DNA of 64,000 nt, taken from NCBI RefSeq assembly GCF_009689005.1, contig NZ_AP021879.1, positions 1,798,001 through 1,862,000 of the forward strand. Reading direction: 5' to 3'. The position numbers were made by a program, and so were the translations under genes. Below the pieces are notes generated by a model. It saw only the letters and a program-made list of their open reading frames with translations, ran no database searches and was not told the origin of the DNA. This document shows positions 27,656 through 36,835 of this stretch, in pieces (position 1 is the first letter of the stretch; the number at the start of each line of letters is the position of its first letter). This DNA is from Desulfosarcina ovata subsp. ovata (GTDB lineage: Bacteria; Desulfobacterota; Desulfobacteria; Desulfobacterales; Desulfosarcinaceae).

Positions 27656-28942
27656 TCATCTTTCGATGATCATCGCCATCCCCATGCCGCCACCGATACA
27701 CATGGTGATCAGACCGGTGGAATACCCTTTCCGCTTCATTAGGTTCATCCCGCTGACCATCTGCCGGGCGCCGGTGCAGCCGATGGGATGACCGAGGGAA
27801 ATCCCGCTACCCAGTTCATTGGGCTTCTCGGTCTCGATCTTCAGCTCCCGCATGCAGCCGATGGCCTGGGAGGCAAAGGCTTCGTTGAGTTCGATCATCT
27901 CCATGTCGTCGATGGTCATTCCCGTGGCCGCCAGGACCTTGCGTACCGCCGGCACCGGCCCCAATCCCATGTATGCCGGATCCAGGCCGCCGGAACGGAA
28001 GGCCTTGATCTTGACGATGGGTTCCAGCCGCATCTCCTTGGCCTTTTCAGCCGTCATCATCAATACCGCTGCAGCGCCGTCGTTGATTCCCGAGGCATTG
28101 CCGGCGGTGACCGTACCATCCTTGATGAATGCCGGCCGCAACTTGCCCATCTTTTCCATATTGGTGTCCATGGGACGTTCATCGGTATCAAAAATGATGT
28201 CGCCCTTGCGGTTTTTAATGGTCACCGGAACGATTTCGGGCGCAAACAGCCCCTCGGTGATGGCGGTGCGGGCGCGGGTGTGGCTGAGTACGCCCAGTTC
28301 GTCCTGTTCCTGGCGACCGATATCGTAGAGCTTGGCGATATTTTCGGCGGTCATGCCCATGTGGTAGCCGTAAAAAATTTCATACAGTCCGTCGAAGACC
28401 ATCAGATCGGTGAGTTCCCCCTTACCGGTCAGTTCCATGCGATGGCCCCAACGGGCTTTGGGCAGTGCCATGGGGGCCATGCTCATGTTCTCCATGCCGC
28501 CGGCCAGGACCACGTCCGACTCTCCGGTCATGATGGACGACGCGCCCAGGGCGATGGCCTTGAGCCCGCTGCCGCAGACCTTGTTGAGAGAAAACGCCGG
28601 TGTCTCCTTGGGCAGGCCGCCGCGTACCATGGCCTGACGGGCCGGGTTCTGTCCCTGGCCCGCCTGCAGCACGTTGCCCATAATGACCTCATCGATGCTG
28701 ACCGCCGGCAGACTGGTATCCCAGTCCATGGCTTTCTTTTCAAGCTCGATCAGTCCCTGATCTTTCAGGGCGTCCGGACCGGCCGCCTGCATGGCCGCAT
28801 TGGGCTGCGGACGCAACCCCGCCCTTTTCAGGGTCTCGTTCATGACGGTTGCGCCCAGTTCCACCACCGAAACGGTTTTCAATGATCCTCCAAAGGAACC
28901 CACCGCGGTTCTGGCGCCACTGACGATAACCACTTCTCTCAT
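27656..28942 (-). CDS. Acetyl-CoA acetyltransferase (thiolase)
   Basis: Thiolase that joins or cleaves acyl-CoA and acetyl-CoA, for fatty-acid degradation or acetoacetyl-CoA formation. The active-site cysteine is in NKVCGSGLKAIALG. The C-terminal histidine and cysteine are in SLGHPIGCTGAR and TMCIGGGMGMAM, and the signature NEAFASQA is present. At 428 residues it is about 35 longer than most. The extra stretch lies at about residues 46-80 (from PQPNAAMQAAG to DWDTSLPA). It is isolated, with a divergent gene upstream. Confidence 0.93.
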   Translation of the reverse strand: MREVVIVSGARTAVGSFGGSLKTVSVVELGATVMNETLKRAGLRPQPNAAMQAAGPDALKDQGLIELEKKAMDWDTSLPAVSIDEVIMGNVLQAGQGQNPARQAMVRGGLPKETPAFSLNKVCGSGLKAIALGASSIMTGESDVVLAGGMENMSMAPMALPKARWGHRMELTGKGELTDLMVFDGLYEIFYGYHMGMTAENIAKLYDIGRQEQDELGVLSHTRARTAITEGLFAPEIVPVTIKNRKGDIIFDTDERPMDTNMEKMGKLRPAFIKDGTVTAGNASGINDGAAAVLMMTAEKAKEMRLEPIVKIKAFRSGGLDPAYMGLGPVPAVRKVLAATGMTIDDMEMIELNEAFASQAIGCMRELKIETEKPNELGSGISLGHPIGCTGARQMVSGMNLMKRKGYSTGLITMCIGGGMGMAMIIER

Positions 28943-28977
28943 CCTGTTCTCCTCCTGTTGTTGATTCTTGGCATCAC

Positions 28978-29007
28978 AGCTGATATGAACAAAGCTGATA
29001 TGAACAA
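28978..29007. repeat. Tandem 15-bp duplication
   Basis: AGCTGATATGAACAA occurs twice head to tail, between the divergent thiolase and HEAT-repeat genes, in the likely promoter area. It may be a slippage product or a paired protein site; nothing in the sequence decides between them. Confidence 0.5.
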
Positions 29008-29100
29008 AAAGGTCAGACGGTTCTCATTGGTAAAAACATAGTTTCCGACTCAAACGAATAGAGTCATTACCACAAACCCCGTGAGGGTGTCCAACAGGAA

Positions 29101-30606
29101 ATGAAACGCCGCTTTTACGCCCCGACGGTTCTTTTCATCGGTCTTTTAAGCGCCCAGGTCGTCGCCACCGCGCATGTTTACCTCTCCAATTTGAACCTTC
29201 TGCAAACCACGGAAGTGATTGTGCGCAACGGATATCTGGCCGTTCCCAATGCTCGGGTAACGGCACAGCTGGACGCGCTGGGACCGGCCATGGCCGGAGG
29301 CCTCTTCTTTACGCTGAGCATCGGGGCGGGACTCTCCTTGCTGACGTTGATCGCGGCCTGGTTGTGGGACCGGGTCTTTCACCGCCGCCTGCGGTCGAGC
29401 ATCATCGGCGTGGTTGCCTGGATGGTCCTGGTCTACCTGGTCAACAGCAACGGTTTGAATCCGGCGGCCAGCATGTATGCGATCGTGGTTCCCCTGGTTA
29501 CCGGTGTTGCCGCCATCGCTTTGCTGCCGGCCCGCACAACTCTGATTTCGCCGACCGGCATCCTCTGGCCGGTGACTGCGGCCTTGATTCTGGCCTTGTT
29601 GTGGAGCCTGGTGCTGGACGACAACCTGTTTACCAACATCCGCGACCACCTGCTGCTGGACAGCCGTCCCGGCCGACGGATCGTCGACGCCTACTACACC
29701 TATACCCTCTACCCTGCCGAAGCCTATAAATCACTGGACCAGAAACAGATACGCACCTGCATTTTGGGCAACACGTTGAATCGTGACAATCAACGCCGTC
29801 TTGAAAGGGTCCTGCGAACAAACGACTATCTTCCCGTCGCCCCAGGCATTCCGGCCGACCTGACCATCGGTGCGGGCGCCCCTCCCGCCCGCCTGCTGTT
29901 GGCTCACAACCGCCGTCCCATCCTGTCGGTGGAAAAGGAAACGCTGTTGGGCAGTCCGGCAGCGCTGTTGGCCACCTATGCCGACCGCCTGGATAACAAC
30001 CGCATGTTACGAATCATTACCCTGGCCTGCCTGCGGGTCGGTTTCCCACTGATGCTTTTCGGCCTGCTGTTCAGCCTGATGGGCGCATTGCCCAACCTTT
30101 ATCTGAGTGTTGCCGTCTCGGACATCATTGCCGCTTGCCTCTGCATTGCCATCGGCAGCACCCTGCTGGCACCCGTCTATCGGGGCCACACCGCCATGGC
30201 CGCCGCCACCGCCACGGATACCGGACTTTCGGTGTCATCCCGAGCCATACGGATTGCCGCCCTGCGCAAGGCCTGCGAAGAACGGCAGGACATCACCCTG
30301 GCTGCCCGAAAGGCGGACTTGCAGAACAGTCCGGATGTGGCCGAGCGGTATTGGCTGGCACGCAGTTTGGCTTATTCCCATCATCCCCAGGCGGTGTCGA
30401 TGCTGGACCAGCTGTCCAGGGATCCGTCGCCCATCGTGGTCTGCCAGGCGCTGTGGGCCATGGGCGAACGTAAAAACCGCAAAGCGATCCCCCAGATCCT
30501 CGACCGTCTCAGCAAGGAACCGCATTGGTATGTTCAGATGTACGCCTACCGTGCATTGAGGAGACTGGGATGGGTTCAGCCCCGCTCCCTGCAGCCTTCC
30601 TACTGA
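29101..30606 (+). CDS. Membrane protein with C-terminal HEAT-like repeats
   Basis: A 501-residue protein I cannot name. Residues 5-190 contain about five membrane helices. A soluble part follows (about residues 190-305), including PADLTIGAGAPPARLLLAHNRRP, which is seen only in pieces of known families. Two more helices lie at about 310-360. The C-terminal 110 residues look like HEAT/PBS-lyase helical repeats (MLDQLSRDPSPIVVCQALWAMG, split here). Such repeats usually bind proteins. The next gene starts inside its end, so the two are coupled. Confidence 0.65.
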   Translation: MKRRFYAPTVLFIGLLSAQVVATAHVYLSNLNLLQTTEVIVRNGYLAVPNARVTAQLDALGPAMAGGLFFTLSIGAGLSLLTLIAAWLWDRVFHRRLRSSIIGVVAWMVLVYLVNSNGLNPAASMYAIVVPLVTGVAAIALLPARTTLISPTGILWPVTAALILALLWSLVLDDNLFTNIRDHLLLDSRPGRRIVDAYYTYTLYPAEAYKSLDQKQIRTCILGNTLNRDNQRRLERVLRTNDYLPVAPGIPADLTIGAGAPPARLLLAHNRRPILSVEKETLLGSPAALLATYADRLDNNRMLRIITLACLRVGFPLMLFGLLFSLMGALPNLYLSVAVSDIIAACLCIAIGSTLLAPVYRGHTAMAAATATDTGLSVSSRAIRIAALRKACEERQDITLAARKADLQNSPDVAERYWLARSLAYSHHPQAVSMLDQLSRDPSPIVVCQALWAMGERKNRKAIPQILDRLSKEPHWYVQMYAYRALRRLGWVQPRSLQPSY

Positions 30607-31217
30607 CATCCCTGTCAGCCGTGATTCTCTTGGAAGCCGTTCTCGCGGGTGTCGGCCACCGGATGGGAATTCCCCATCTATGGCTGATTGCCGTTACCCG
30701 GACGCTCCAGATCGCGGTGTTGGGCGGCCTGGCCGGAACGTGGCCCGGCGGCCTGACGGCCATCGGACTTGGCCGCAACACGTTGAAAACGGGTCTGCGG
30801 CAGGGGCTGATCGGATCGGCCGCTTTCGCCTTGGCCGCCGGTCTGCTCTTTGCCGGTTTGACGGCCGCCGGCCAGGACCCGTTTCGCCTGGTCCGCTCGC
30901 CGCTTCCGGCCGAGCCGCCGATGCGGGTGCTGTTCTTTATCGTAGGGGGGGGCATCGCACCGGTGGCCGAGGAGATCGTTTTCCGGGGGCTGATTTTTGG
31001 CTATCTGCGGCGCTGGGGAACGGTTGCCGCCGTGCTGATCTCAACGGCCGTCTTCGCCGCCTTTCACACGGGCACGACCGTGCCCGTCACCCAGATCGTC
31101 GGCGGTATCGTCTTCGCCATCGCCTACCATCTCAGCGGAAGCCTGCTATCGCCCATCGTGATCCATGTGCTGGGCAACCTGGCGATTTTTTCGTTGTCGC
31201 TGCCTTTTTTTTATTAG
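30570..31217 (+). CDS. CPBP family intramembrane metalloprotease
   Basis: Rce1/CPBP-type membrane protein, with the glutamate pair and arginine in EEIVFRGLIFGYLRR and histidines in FAAFHTGTTVPV and VIHVLGNLAIF. About six helices are present. The ATG at 30570 was chosen because GAGGAG lies 6 bases upstream. A frame from 30525 adds 15 residues. It overlaps the HEAT-repeat gene by 37 bases, so the two may work together. The last codons (TAG stop at 31215-31217) run into the palindromic element at 31216. Confidence 0.85.
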   Translation: MGSAPLPAAFLLTSLSAVILLEAVLAGVGHRMGIPHLWLIAVTRTLQIAVLGGLAGTWPGGLTAIGLGRNTLKTGLRQGLIGSAAFALAAGLLFAGLTAAGQDPFRLVRSPLPAEPPMRVLFFIVGGGIAPVAEEIVFRGLIFGYLRRWGTVAAVLISTAVFAAFHTGTTVPVTQIVGGIVFAIAYHLSGSLLSPIVIHVLGNLAIFSLSLPFFY

Positions 31218-31359
31218 AGCCTGTTTGAGAAATCTGGATCAGGCCCGACAGCAAGGCGGAAAGTGGCTCGAAAGCGGAGCATATATGTAATATGTGAGCA
31301 TTTTGAGACACTTTCCAACGCCGTTGGCGGGCCTTAGACGGATTTATCAAACAGGCTCT
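31216..31359. mobile_element. 144-bp palindromic MITE-like element, copy 2
   Basis: Inverted copy of the element at 27443-27586: same length, same TIR (AGAGCCTGTTTGA), over 90% alike by eye. Its first two bases form part of the CPBP gene stop codon, so insertion replaced or made the end of that gene. It can fold into a long hairpin. Confidence 0.8.
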
Positions 31360-31404
31360 TAGGGTTTTTCGCGGGCTTAGCCCGCTCCAAGGGGATAAAA
31401 ATAG

Positions 31405-31441
31405 AAAAAGCGGGAAGACAGTGGTGTTCCTCCCGCTTTTT
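31405..31441. terminator. Bidirectional rho-independent terminator
   Basis: AAAAAGCGGGA and TCCCGCTTTTT form an 11-bp stem with a 15-base loop. The A-run before it and T-run after it make it work on both strands. It lies between the converging CPBP and cytochrome peroxidase genes. Confidence 0.85.
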
Positions 31442-31472
31442 GAGATTACTGAAATACGGTTTTAACAGGAAA

Positions 31473-32549
31473 TCAATAACCGTCGGTCAGGGTTTCCAGA
31501 AAAGCCACAATATCATCAATCTCAGCCTCGGTCAGATCAAGATTGCCTACTAATGTGGAGAGATTCCCGTCAACCTCCGGATCATACGGGCTTCGGTCGT
31601 TAATGAACGAAACCATGTCGTAGAGAGTCGGAAAACTACCATTGTGCGAATAGGGTGCTGTCATGGCAATATTGCGCAAAGTGGGAATCTTGAACTTGCC
31701 TTCCTGAGTGGTGTCTCCGATATCACCGCCAAGCCCCAGGTCCGGCCCTTCCAGCGGCACAAGATCGTTGATCGGCACACCGATGTTGGCGTAGCCGTAG
31801 GTGGTGAACAGGGCAGCCGGTGCGCCATAATCGACTGTGGTGGCATGGCAGGCGGAACATTTAGATTCGAATAGGTCCAGACCGTTTTCTTCCTCAGTGG
31901 TGAACTCATCCCCGGCCACATCGTATTTTGACGAGAACTGCGTGACCTGGGCCGATCGTTCATAGGCGGCAATGGCCCGGCCGAAATTGTCGTAGGCGTC
32001 ATTGATGTTTGAAACGCGCCCGAACACACTGACCCACAGGTCGTAATAGTCAGATGCCTTGATCACGTCGATAACGGCTTCTTCGTCAGGCATCGCCATC
32101 TCAACGGGATTCGTGGGCGGCCCCTGGGCCTGCTCAGCCAACGGATCACCCAACGTTTCGCCCGTCGCCCGGCCGTCCCAAAACATACCGCCGAAATATT
32201 CTATTACAATTTCATCACCAATTGTAGTTTCGATATAATAACGAATCGGGCTGTACCCGGCATACGCCGAAGTCGGCGCATTACGCCCGCCCTGGCTTAC
32301 CCCATCGGAACCAAGCGAAACGAATTTATCGTAGGGATGCAAAAAATTGGAACGGTCGGCAAACCCGGCCAACGGATGATGGCAGGTCTGGCAGGATTGG
32401 TTCTGATTCAAAGACAGATTTTTGTCTTTATACAGATGCATTCCCAACCGTTCAAGGTCGGTCAACGTTTGACCGGCCGCCATCAGCCCCGCGGCATTGA
32501 TTGTCAGTAAAAAAGTGATCAATCCAATGATAATTAAACTTTTTTTCAT
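31473..32549 (-). CDS. Di-haem cytochrome c peroxidase (MauG/CcpA family)
   Basis: Periplasmic enzyme predicted to reduce hydrogen peroxide using c-type haems. The signal peptide covers about residues 1-27 (MKKSLIIIGLITFLLTINAAG). Haem sites CQTCH (about residue 56) and CSACH (about residue 232) are in the order usual for di-haem peroxidases. The later TLRNIAMTAPYSHNGSF region is also conserved. At 358 residues it is typical. A MauG-like oxidase role cannot be excluded. It stands alone, with a shared terminator downstream. Confidence 0.88.
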   Translation of the reverse strand: MKKSLIIIGLITFLLTINAAGLMAAGQTLTDLERLGMHLYKDKNLSLNQNQSCQTCHHPLAGFADRSNFLHPYDKFVSLGSDGVSQGGRNAPTSAYAGYSPIRYYIETTIGDEIVIEYFGGMFWDGRATGETLGDPLAEQAQGPPTNPVEMAMPDEEAVIDVIKASDYYDLWVSVFGRVSNINDAYDNFGRAIAAYERSAQVTQFSSKYDVAGDEFTTEEENGLDLFESKCSACHATTVDYGAPAALFTTYGYANIGVPINDLVPLEGPDLGLGGDIGDTTQEGKFKIPTLRNIAMTAPYSHNGSFPTLYDMVSFINDRSPYDPEVDGNLSTLVGNLDLTEAEIDDIVAFLETLTDGY

Positions 32550-32907
32550 TTTTCAATTCTCCATCGGTGGTTAAAGATTTATGCCAAAAAACACTCGAGT
32601 GCGGTTTTATCACCTCCCTTCCGGAGAGCCGTTTGCCTGGGGGTCAATTCAGTGGCAAGGAAGATAGACGGGAAATGGAATCAGATGCGAGTGGGTGCCC
32701 CTAACCGGGGTTAACGGTTGATCGCCAAAATGGTTACACAATTGCCCCAAAGATTCGTAACTTGACAGTTCCGGTGTGTTTTTATAGATTTGAGCCTCGT
32801 GGCAGGAGTGATTCGATCCACGGCGGCCGAAACGGGCCCCGTAACGAAAATTAACCCCAGGCATCCATCAGGACGGGTGCCGGACCCAAACCAAATAGTG
32901 AACATTC

Positions 32908-33657
32908 ATGAGTACCGATAAAAAAGAAAAACATAGCGGACTGGCTACCCTTTTCGACGGGGTGGAACTGAAAAGTTTTTTCATCAACTACCTGTGGTTC
33001 ATCATTGCCGTTGAAATTCTGATTTTTCTGGTGAGTTTTCTGGGCAATTTGGGCCCGGATAAAGGACCGTTTCCCTGGAAATTCTATTTTTACGTCTCCT
33101 TTATCACGCCGGTGGCGACCACCTTTCTGCTGGGGGTCTTTATCCTGGCCTTCAACCAGTTCATTTTCGGCAACACGCCGGCAGTTGGTGAAGGCGGTGT
33201 CACCGCTGCGGACGAGGATGACCACCGGTCCAAGCTTTTTCAGTTCAACCTGTTTCTCACCCACATGAAAAAAGTCCCCTTCCTGCCGGTACTCTTTGTA
33301 CTGGTGGCCGCCACAGTCCTGTTCTACAAACTGGACGCCATTTTCCTCTTCATCTTCAACGCCGGTGAGAAAATGGTCACCTACAGCCTGATTGCCTGCG
33401 GGGTACTGCTGGTGGCCGGGCTGATCTTCGGGATTTCCTGGATCGTCAGCAACTACAAACTCAGCAAGAGACACATGGAGCACGAATACCGGTACCGCAA
33501 CGATGTCATGGAAAAACTGGGCTTTCTGATCATGGAAGACGATACCGTCATCGATAAGAACGGCAAATTGATCAGCCAGAAGCAGATGTTGCCGGCGCCG
33601 CACCAGGAACCCGCCAAGGAGCGGGAGAACCTGAAGATCCTCCCCCCATCCAATTAA
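32908..33657 (+). CDS. Unknown membrane protein, 249 residues
   Basis: Not recognised. Four membrane segments are clear (about residues 24-46, 60-83, 126-145 and 155-180), with a soluble acidic loop between the second and third (EDDHRSK). A hydrophilic C-terminal tail of about 65 residues follows (SKRHMEHEYRYRND). The ATG follows a 350-base intergenic stretch shared with the divergent peroxidase gene. The next gene follows after 16 bases, so they are likely one transcript. Confidence 0.6.
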   Translation: MSTDKKEKHSGLATLFDGVELKSFFINYLWFIIAVEILIFLVSFLGNLGPDKGPFPWKFYFYVSFITPVATTFLLGVFILAFNQFIFGNTPAVGEGGVTAADEDDHRSKLFQFNLFLTHMKKVPFLPVLFVLVAATVLFYKLDAIFLFIFNAGEKMVTYSLIACGVLLVAGLIFGISWIVSNYKLSKRHMEHEYRYRNDVMEKLGFLIMEDDTVIDKNGKLISQKQMLPAPHQEPAKERENLKILPPSN

Positions 33658-33673
33658 AATATTTCAGGATGCC

Positions 33674-34654
33674 GTGAAATCTAACGCACCGCCTGATGGG
33701 CTGCCACTCCGGATTGCCGCTTGGCGGCGGCCGCCGAAAAACGACCGGCACCATTTTTGCCCCGCCCTGGCCAATGAGAATGGATCTGCCGTCAACCCGG
33801 TGGCGGCAGCGCTTTTTTGTGGTCTGGTTCTGATCATCGTGGTCTATACCACCCTGGACCGCACCGGTCTCATGGTCCGCCTGGGACGCTTCGGTCCGGT
33901 GCTGCCACTTCTGATCATCGCCTGGCTGATGTATGGGATATACCGAGGGTTTCGTTTGCTGAAACAGCGCTTGGCACGGATCCGCATCAAGGGTCCGCTA
34001 TACCTGCGCGCCCTGATGAACGACTGCCTGGAGCGTACCTGCGGACCGCTTGAAAAACGGCTGAACAGCCCGGAGATCTCTTCTGCGGCCATCTTCAATG
34101 ACATCCTGCTGGATAAAATGCAGGATATCTGCAGGACGGACTGCCTTCGGTTTTCGGATATTCGCCGCCGGATCGAGGGCAGCCGGCTCAAGGGAACGGC
34201 CAATCACGTGCTGGCACCTTTTTTTCAGACCGCCACGGAGTATCTGAAACGCCCCCTTCCCGAAGAAATCCGTCAAGTGGACGATATGGCGTCACGCAGT
34301 CGCAAGGATTTCAAACCCCTTCTACAGCGCCTCAAAGCGACCCATCAGGCCTTGTGCACCGGTACGGGTGACATTCTCTCCCTTTTGCCACCGGATCCGA
34401 AAAAAGTGGAAAAAATCCGTTCCAGCTACCGTTACCGCCCCCCAACGCCGGAACGTGCCGCGCGCATGGCCTTTGCCCTGGAAACACTGGTCTACCTCAA
34501 GGCCATCCGCCACGAGAATGTCAATCCCATGGATCGCAGACGCTATGATGCCGTCGCCGGGAAAGTGATTCCCCAGCTGGCCGATGCGCTATCCGCCTAC
34601 CGGCAGGCCTGGCAGGTGCTGGTGGATGCCTACGAGCAACCCCAGGGGCAATAA
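33674..34654 (+). CDS. Unknown protein with two membrane helices
   Basis: Not recognised; 326 residues. Two hydrophobic segments at about residues 44-60 and 74-93 are followed by a long, mostly helical and basic cytoplasmic domain with a leucine-rich character. The start is GTG at 33674 with AGGA close upstream. A later start near the membrane part is possible, as the first 40 residues look unstructured. It is probably co-transcribed with the preceding membrane protein. Confidence 0.55.
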   Translation: MKSNAPPDGLPLRIAAWRRPPKNDRHHFCPALANENGSAVNPVAAALFCGLVLIIVVYTTLDRTGLMVRLGRFGPVLPLLIIAWLMYGIYRGFRLLKQRLARIRIKGPLYLRALMNDCLERTCGPLEKRLNSPEISSAAIFNDILLDKMQDICRTDCLRFSDIRRRIEGSRLKGTANHVLAPFFQTATEYLKRPLPEEIRQVDDMASRSRKDFKPLLQRLKATHQALCTGTGDILSLLPPDPKKVEKIRSSYRYRPPTPERAARMAFALETLVYLKAIRHENVNPMDRRRYDAVAGKVIPQLADALSAYRQAWQVLVDAYEQPQGQ

Positions 34655-34700
34655 TCGCAATCGTACTGAATCCGTAGTTCGCGGTTTGTGAGGATACGAA

Positions 34701-35161
34701 TCAACCCTCACCGGCTTCGGCCTGCAACCAGAATGCCCTGTAGGACCGGCCCCCGCCGGCCCCCATGAAGCGCTCCAAAAGGCGCGTTTCGGTTTTCATC
34801 AGGTCCACCACCACCAGGCCGTCAACGGCATCGCAAAAATCCCGGTCGACGTTGAAGGCGATAAACTCACCATTCAACTTCAGGTAGTGCTTGATCAGCA
34901 CCGGCACCCGTTTGCCATCGCCTTCGATCTCCGACACCAGCAGGGAGACCTCGTCAATGGAACCGTCACAAAGACGGTCATCTTTTTGTGGGAGACCAGA
35001 AAACAGCCCGGGTCCAGAGCGGCGACCTCTGCCTCCAGAAGGCCGGCGGGCACCGGTGGGATCAGGGGTTGCGGGAGATCCGCCGTACGTGGGGGGTTGA
35101 AAGGCCGACGGCTGGATGCAGCCATACAATGGGCGCGATTGGCCAAAAAATAGGTCCGGAA
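34701..35161 (-). pseudogene. 3' part of a broken hemolysin-like GNAT/PlsC acyltransferase gene
   Basis: Two segments of one gene family lie here in different frames. Upstream (about 34985-35161) reads RTYFLANRAH and then PAGLLEAEVAALDPGCFLV. The end (34701 to about 34985) reads VSEIEGDGKRVPVLIKHYL and then DGLVVVDLMKTETRLLERF. In complete relatives about 200 residues of acyltransferase domain lie between these parts, so they have been deleted here and the frame is lost. The gene is also split at 35161 by the adjacent IS. The family joins an N-acyltransferase domain to a lysophospholipid acyltransferase. Confidence 0.75.
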
Positions 35162-36570
35162 CCAATACTGTTCGGCATATATATTGCCATAACATCCTGT
35201 TATTAAAATAAAAAATAGCACTGGACAAAAAGATCGCTTTGTGTTTTAATCATGGTGGGTACAATTAATTAATCAGGAGGTCTCCATGAGCGAACACATC
35301 GACAAAAATGTTTTTCAAACAATTCTATCACCGGTGCTACCATTGATTGAGGTTAATCAAAATAGTCTCCATAATGATTTGGACACTTACAAGCTTTCAT
35401 TATCATCGTTCACCACAAATTTGCTTTTTGGAATAATAACCAGAATTAAAAGCGTTGGACAAATCGTCACTGAGATCAAAACATCACCAACTGCTAAGGC
35501 ATTAGGATTGGTCGTCGCATCGAAGTCTATGTATAATGAAGCGTTTAATCGTTATCCCCCAGAAATATTTAAAGATATATTCCATCAGTTGGTAAAAGAA
35601 TTGGATTTGCATAAAATTCCGGAAATCAGTCATCTTGGAAAAATGCTAATTGTAGATGGTTCGCTTTTTCCGGCCATTTCCAATATGGCATGGGCTTGTT
35701 ACAAGAAAACCGCTAATGCGATCAAAATGCATTTATCTTTTGAACTCAACCGAATGATTCCAACCGAATTTATCAGTACGGAAGGTAACTTTTCCGAAAA
35801 AGAATTTGTTAAGCAAATTCTTCGCGAAGGCATTACATATGTCTGTGATCGAGGCTATATCGCTTTCAATCTGTTCAAGCAGATATCCGACAGCAATGCA
35901 TTTTTTATTATTCGCGGAAAGTCGAATATGACGTACACTGTAAAAGAGTGTCTCACTGCCACCGTACCGGATACATTCTTGAAATTTTTCAGTGACATCA
36001 CAGATTCAAATATAATATTCAATAGCGATGAAAACAAAGCAAGTTATCGTATTGTTAGCTTTACGGCTATGGGCGAAAACTACATTTTGATCACAAACAG
36101 AAATGATTTGACAACTTACGAAATTATAATGCTTTACGCTTACAGGTGGCAAGTGGAACTTTTTTTTCGCTTCATAAAAAGAACCTTCAAGGGAATTCAC
36201 TTAATGAGCCAATCTCCTCATGGCGTACAGATACAATTCTACTTGTATATGATTGCTTATCTATTGTTATTATCATTCAAACAAGATACGGAAATAATAA
36301 GCAGAGAAAATGAAAAAGATGAGCATGAATCTGAAGAAAATAATAAGAACGAAACCTTGCTAACTTCATCTTCATGCTCCAATTCAAATGCAAAAAGACC
36401 ATATGTTTGCGGGTTAGTAACTCTTCTTGGAGAAAAATTAAAACAGTTTTATAAAATTGGTCTTCACTGGTTATTAGCAGTAAAAAATAATTTGTTAGAA
36501 ATATTTGATGTGAATATCGCCAAAGTTATTGCTCAATACTCTTATCAATGAATGTGCCGAACAGTATTGG
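35162..36570 (+). mobile_element. IS4-family insertion sequence with 7-bp target duplication
   Basis: A 1,409-bp element with ends CCAATACTGTTCGGCA in inverted orientation. TCCGGAA is duplicated at 35155-35161 and 36571-36577. Removing the element and one TSD restores the frame LVDWLRFRTYFLA of the split acyltransferase gene. Base content is much more AT-rich than the surroundings. Confidence 0.95.
35286..36551 (+). CDS. IS4-family transposase
   Basis: A 421-residue DDE transposase. DGSLFP holds the first aspartate and YVCDRGYI the second. YAYRWQVELFFRFIKRTFKG is the IS4 Y-R-E-K signature. The ATG has AGGAGG 6 bases upstream. The reading frame fills the IS and seems intact, so the element may still be able to move. 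A Glu/Asn-rich low-complexity stretch lies near residues 340-360. Confidence 0.93.
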   Translation: MSEHIDKNVFQTILSPVLPLIEVNQNSLHNDLDTYKLSLSSFTTNLLFGIITRIKSVGQIVTEIKTSPTAKALGLVVASKSMYNEAFNRYPPEIFKDIFHQLVKELDLHKIPEISHLGKMLIVDGSLFPAISNMAWACYKKTANAIKMHLSFELNRMIPTEFISTEGNFSEKEFVKQILREGITYVCDRGYIAFNLFKQISDSNAFFIIRGKSNMTYTVKECLTATVPDTFLKFFSDITDSNIIFNSDENKASYRIVSFTAMGENYILITNRNDLTTYEIIMLYAYRWQVELFFRFIKRTFKGIHLMSQSPHGVQIQFYLYMIAYLLLLSFKQDTEIISRENEKDEHESEENNKNETLLTSSSCSNSNAKRPYVCGLVTLLGEKLKQFYKIGLHWLLAVKNNLLEIFDVNIAKVIAQYSYQ

Positions 36571-36736
36571 TCCGGAACCTCAGCCAGTCGACCAGCTCAC
36601 GGTTTTCAGAAAAATGCTGCATGCGTTCCGGATCGATGCATCGGCCGACAAACAGGGGGATCCGCGAATCCTTACGCGCCACCAGTTCGCGGGGCAGTAG
36701 CTTGCATGTGTGCCTTTCCCGTTGCTTGAGTCGTCA
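36571..36736 (-). pseudogene. 5' part of the broken acyltransferase gene
   Basis: Open from an in-frame stop at 36734-36736 to the IS junction, this segment reads LPRELVARKDSRIPLFVG, then SENRELVDWLRFRT, which continues in frame into RTYFLA at 35161 once the IS is removed. The start of the gene and its first domain are missing, so the gene was truncated at the 5' end, shortened inside and hit by an IS. Confidence 0.75.
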
Positions 36737-36835
36737 TCGGTAGGATTTTTCCTTGATACGAAATATTGGAAATTCTATACAGAGGCGACTGTTCGGCGGG
36801 TGTTAAAATTGAGTTAAAACTTGGTGAGCAAATTC

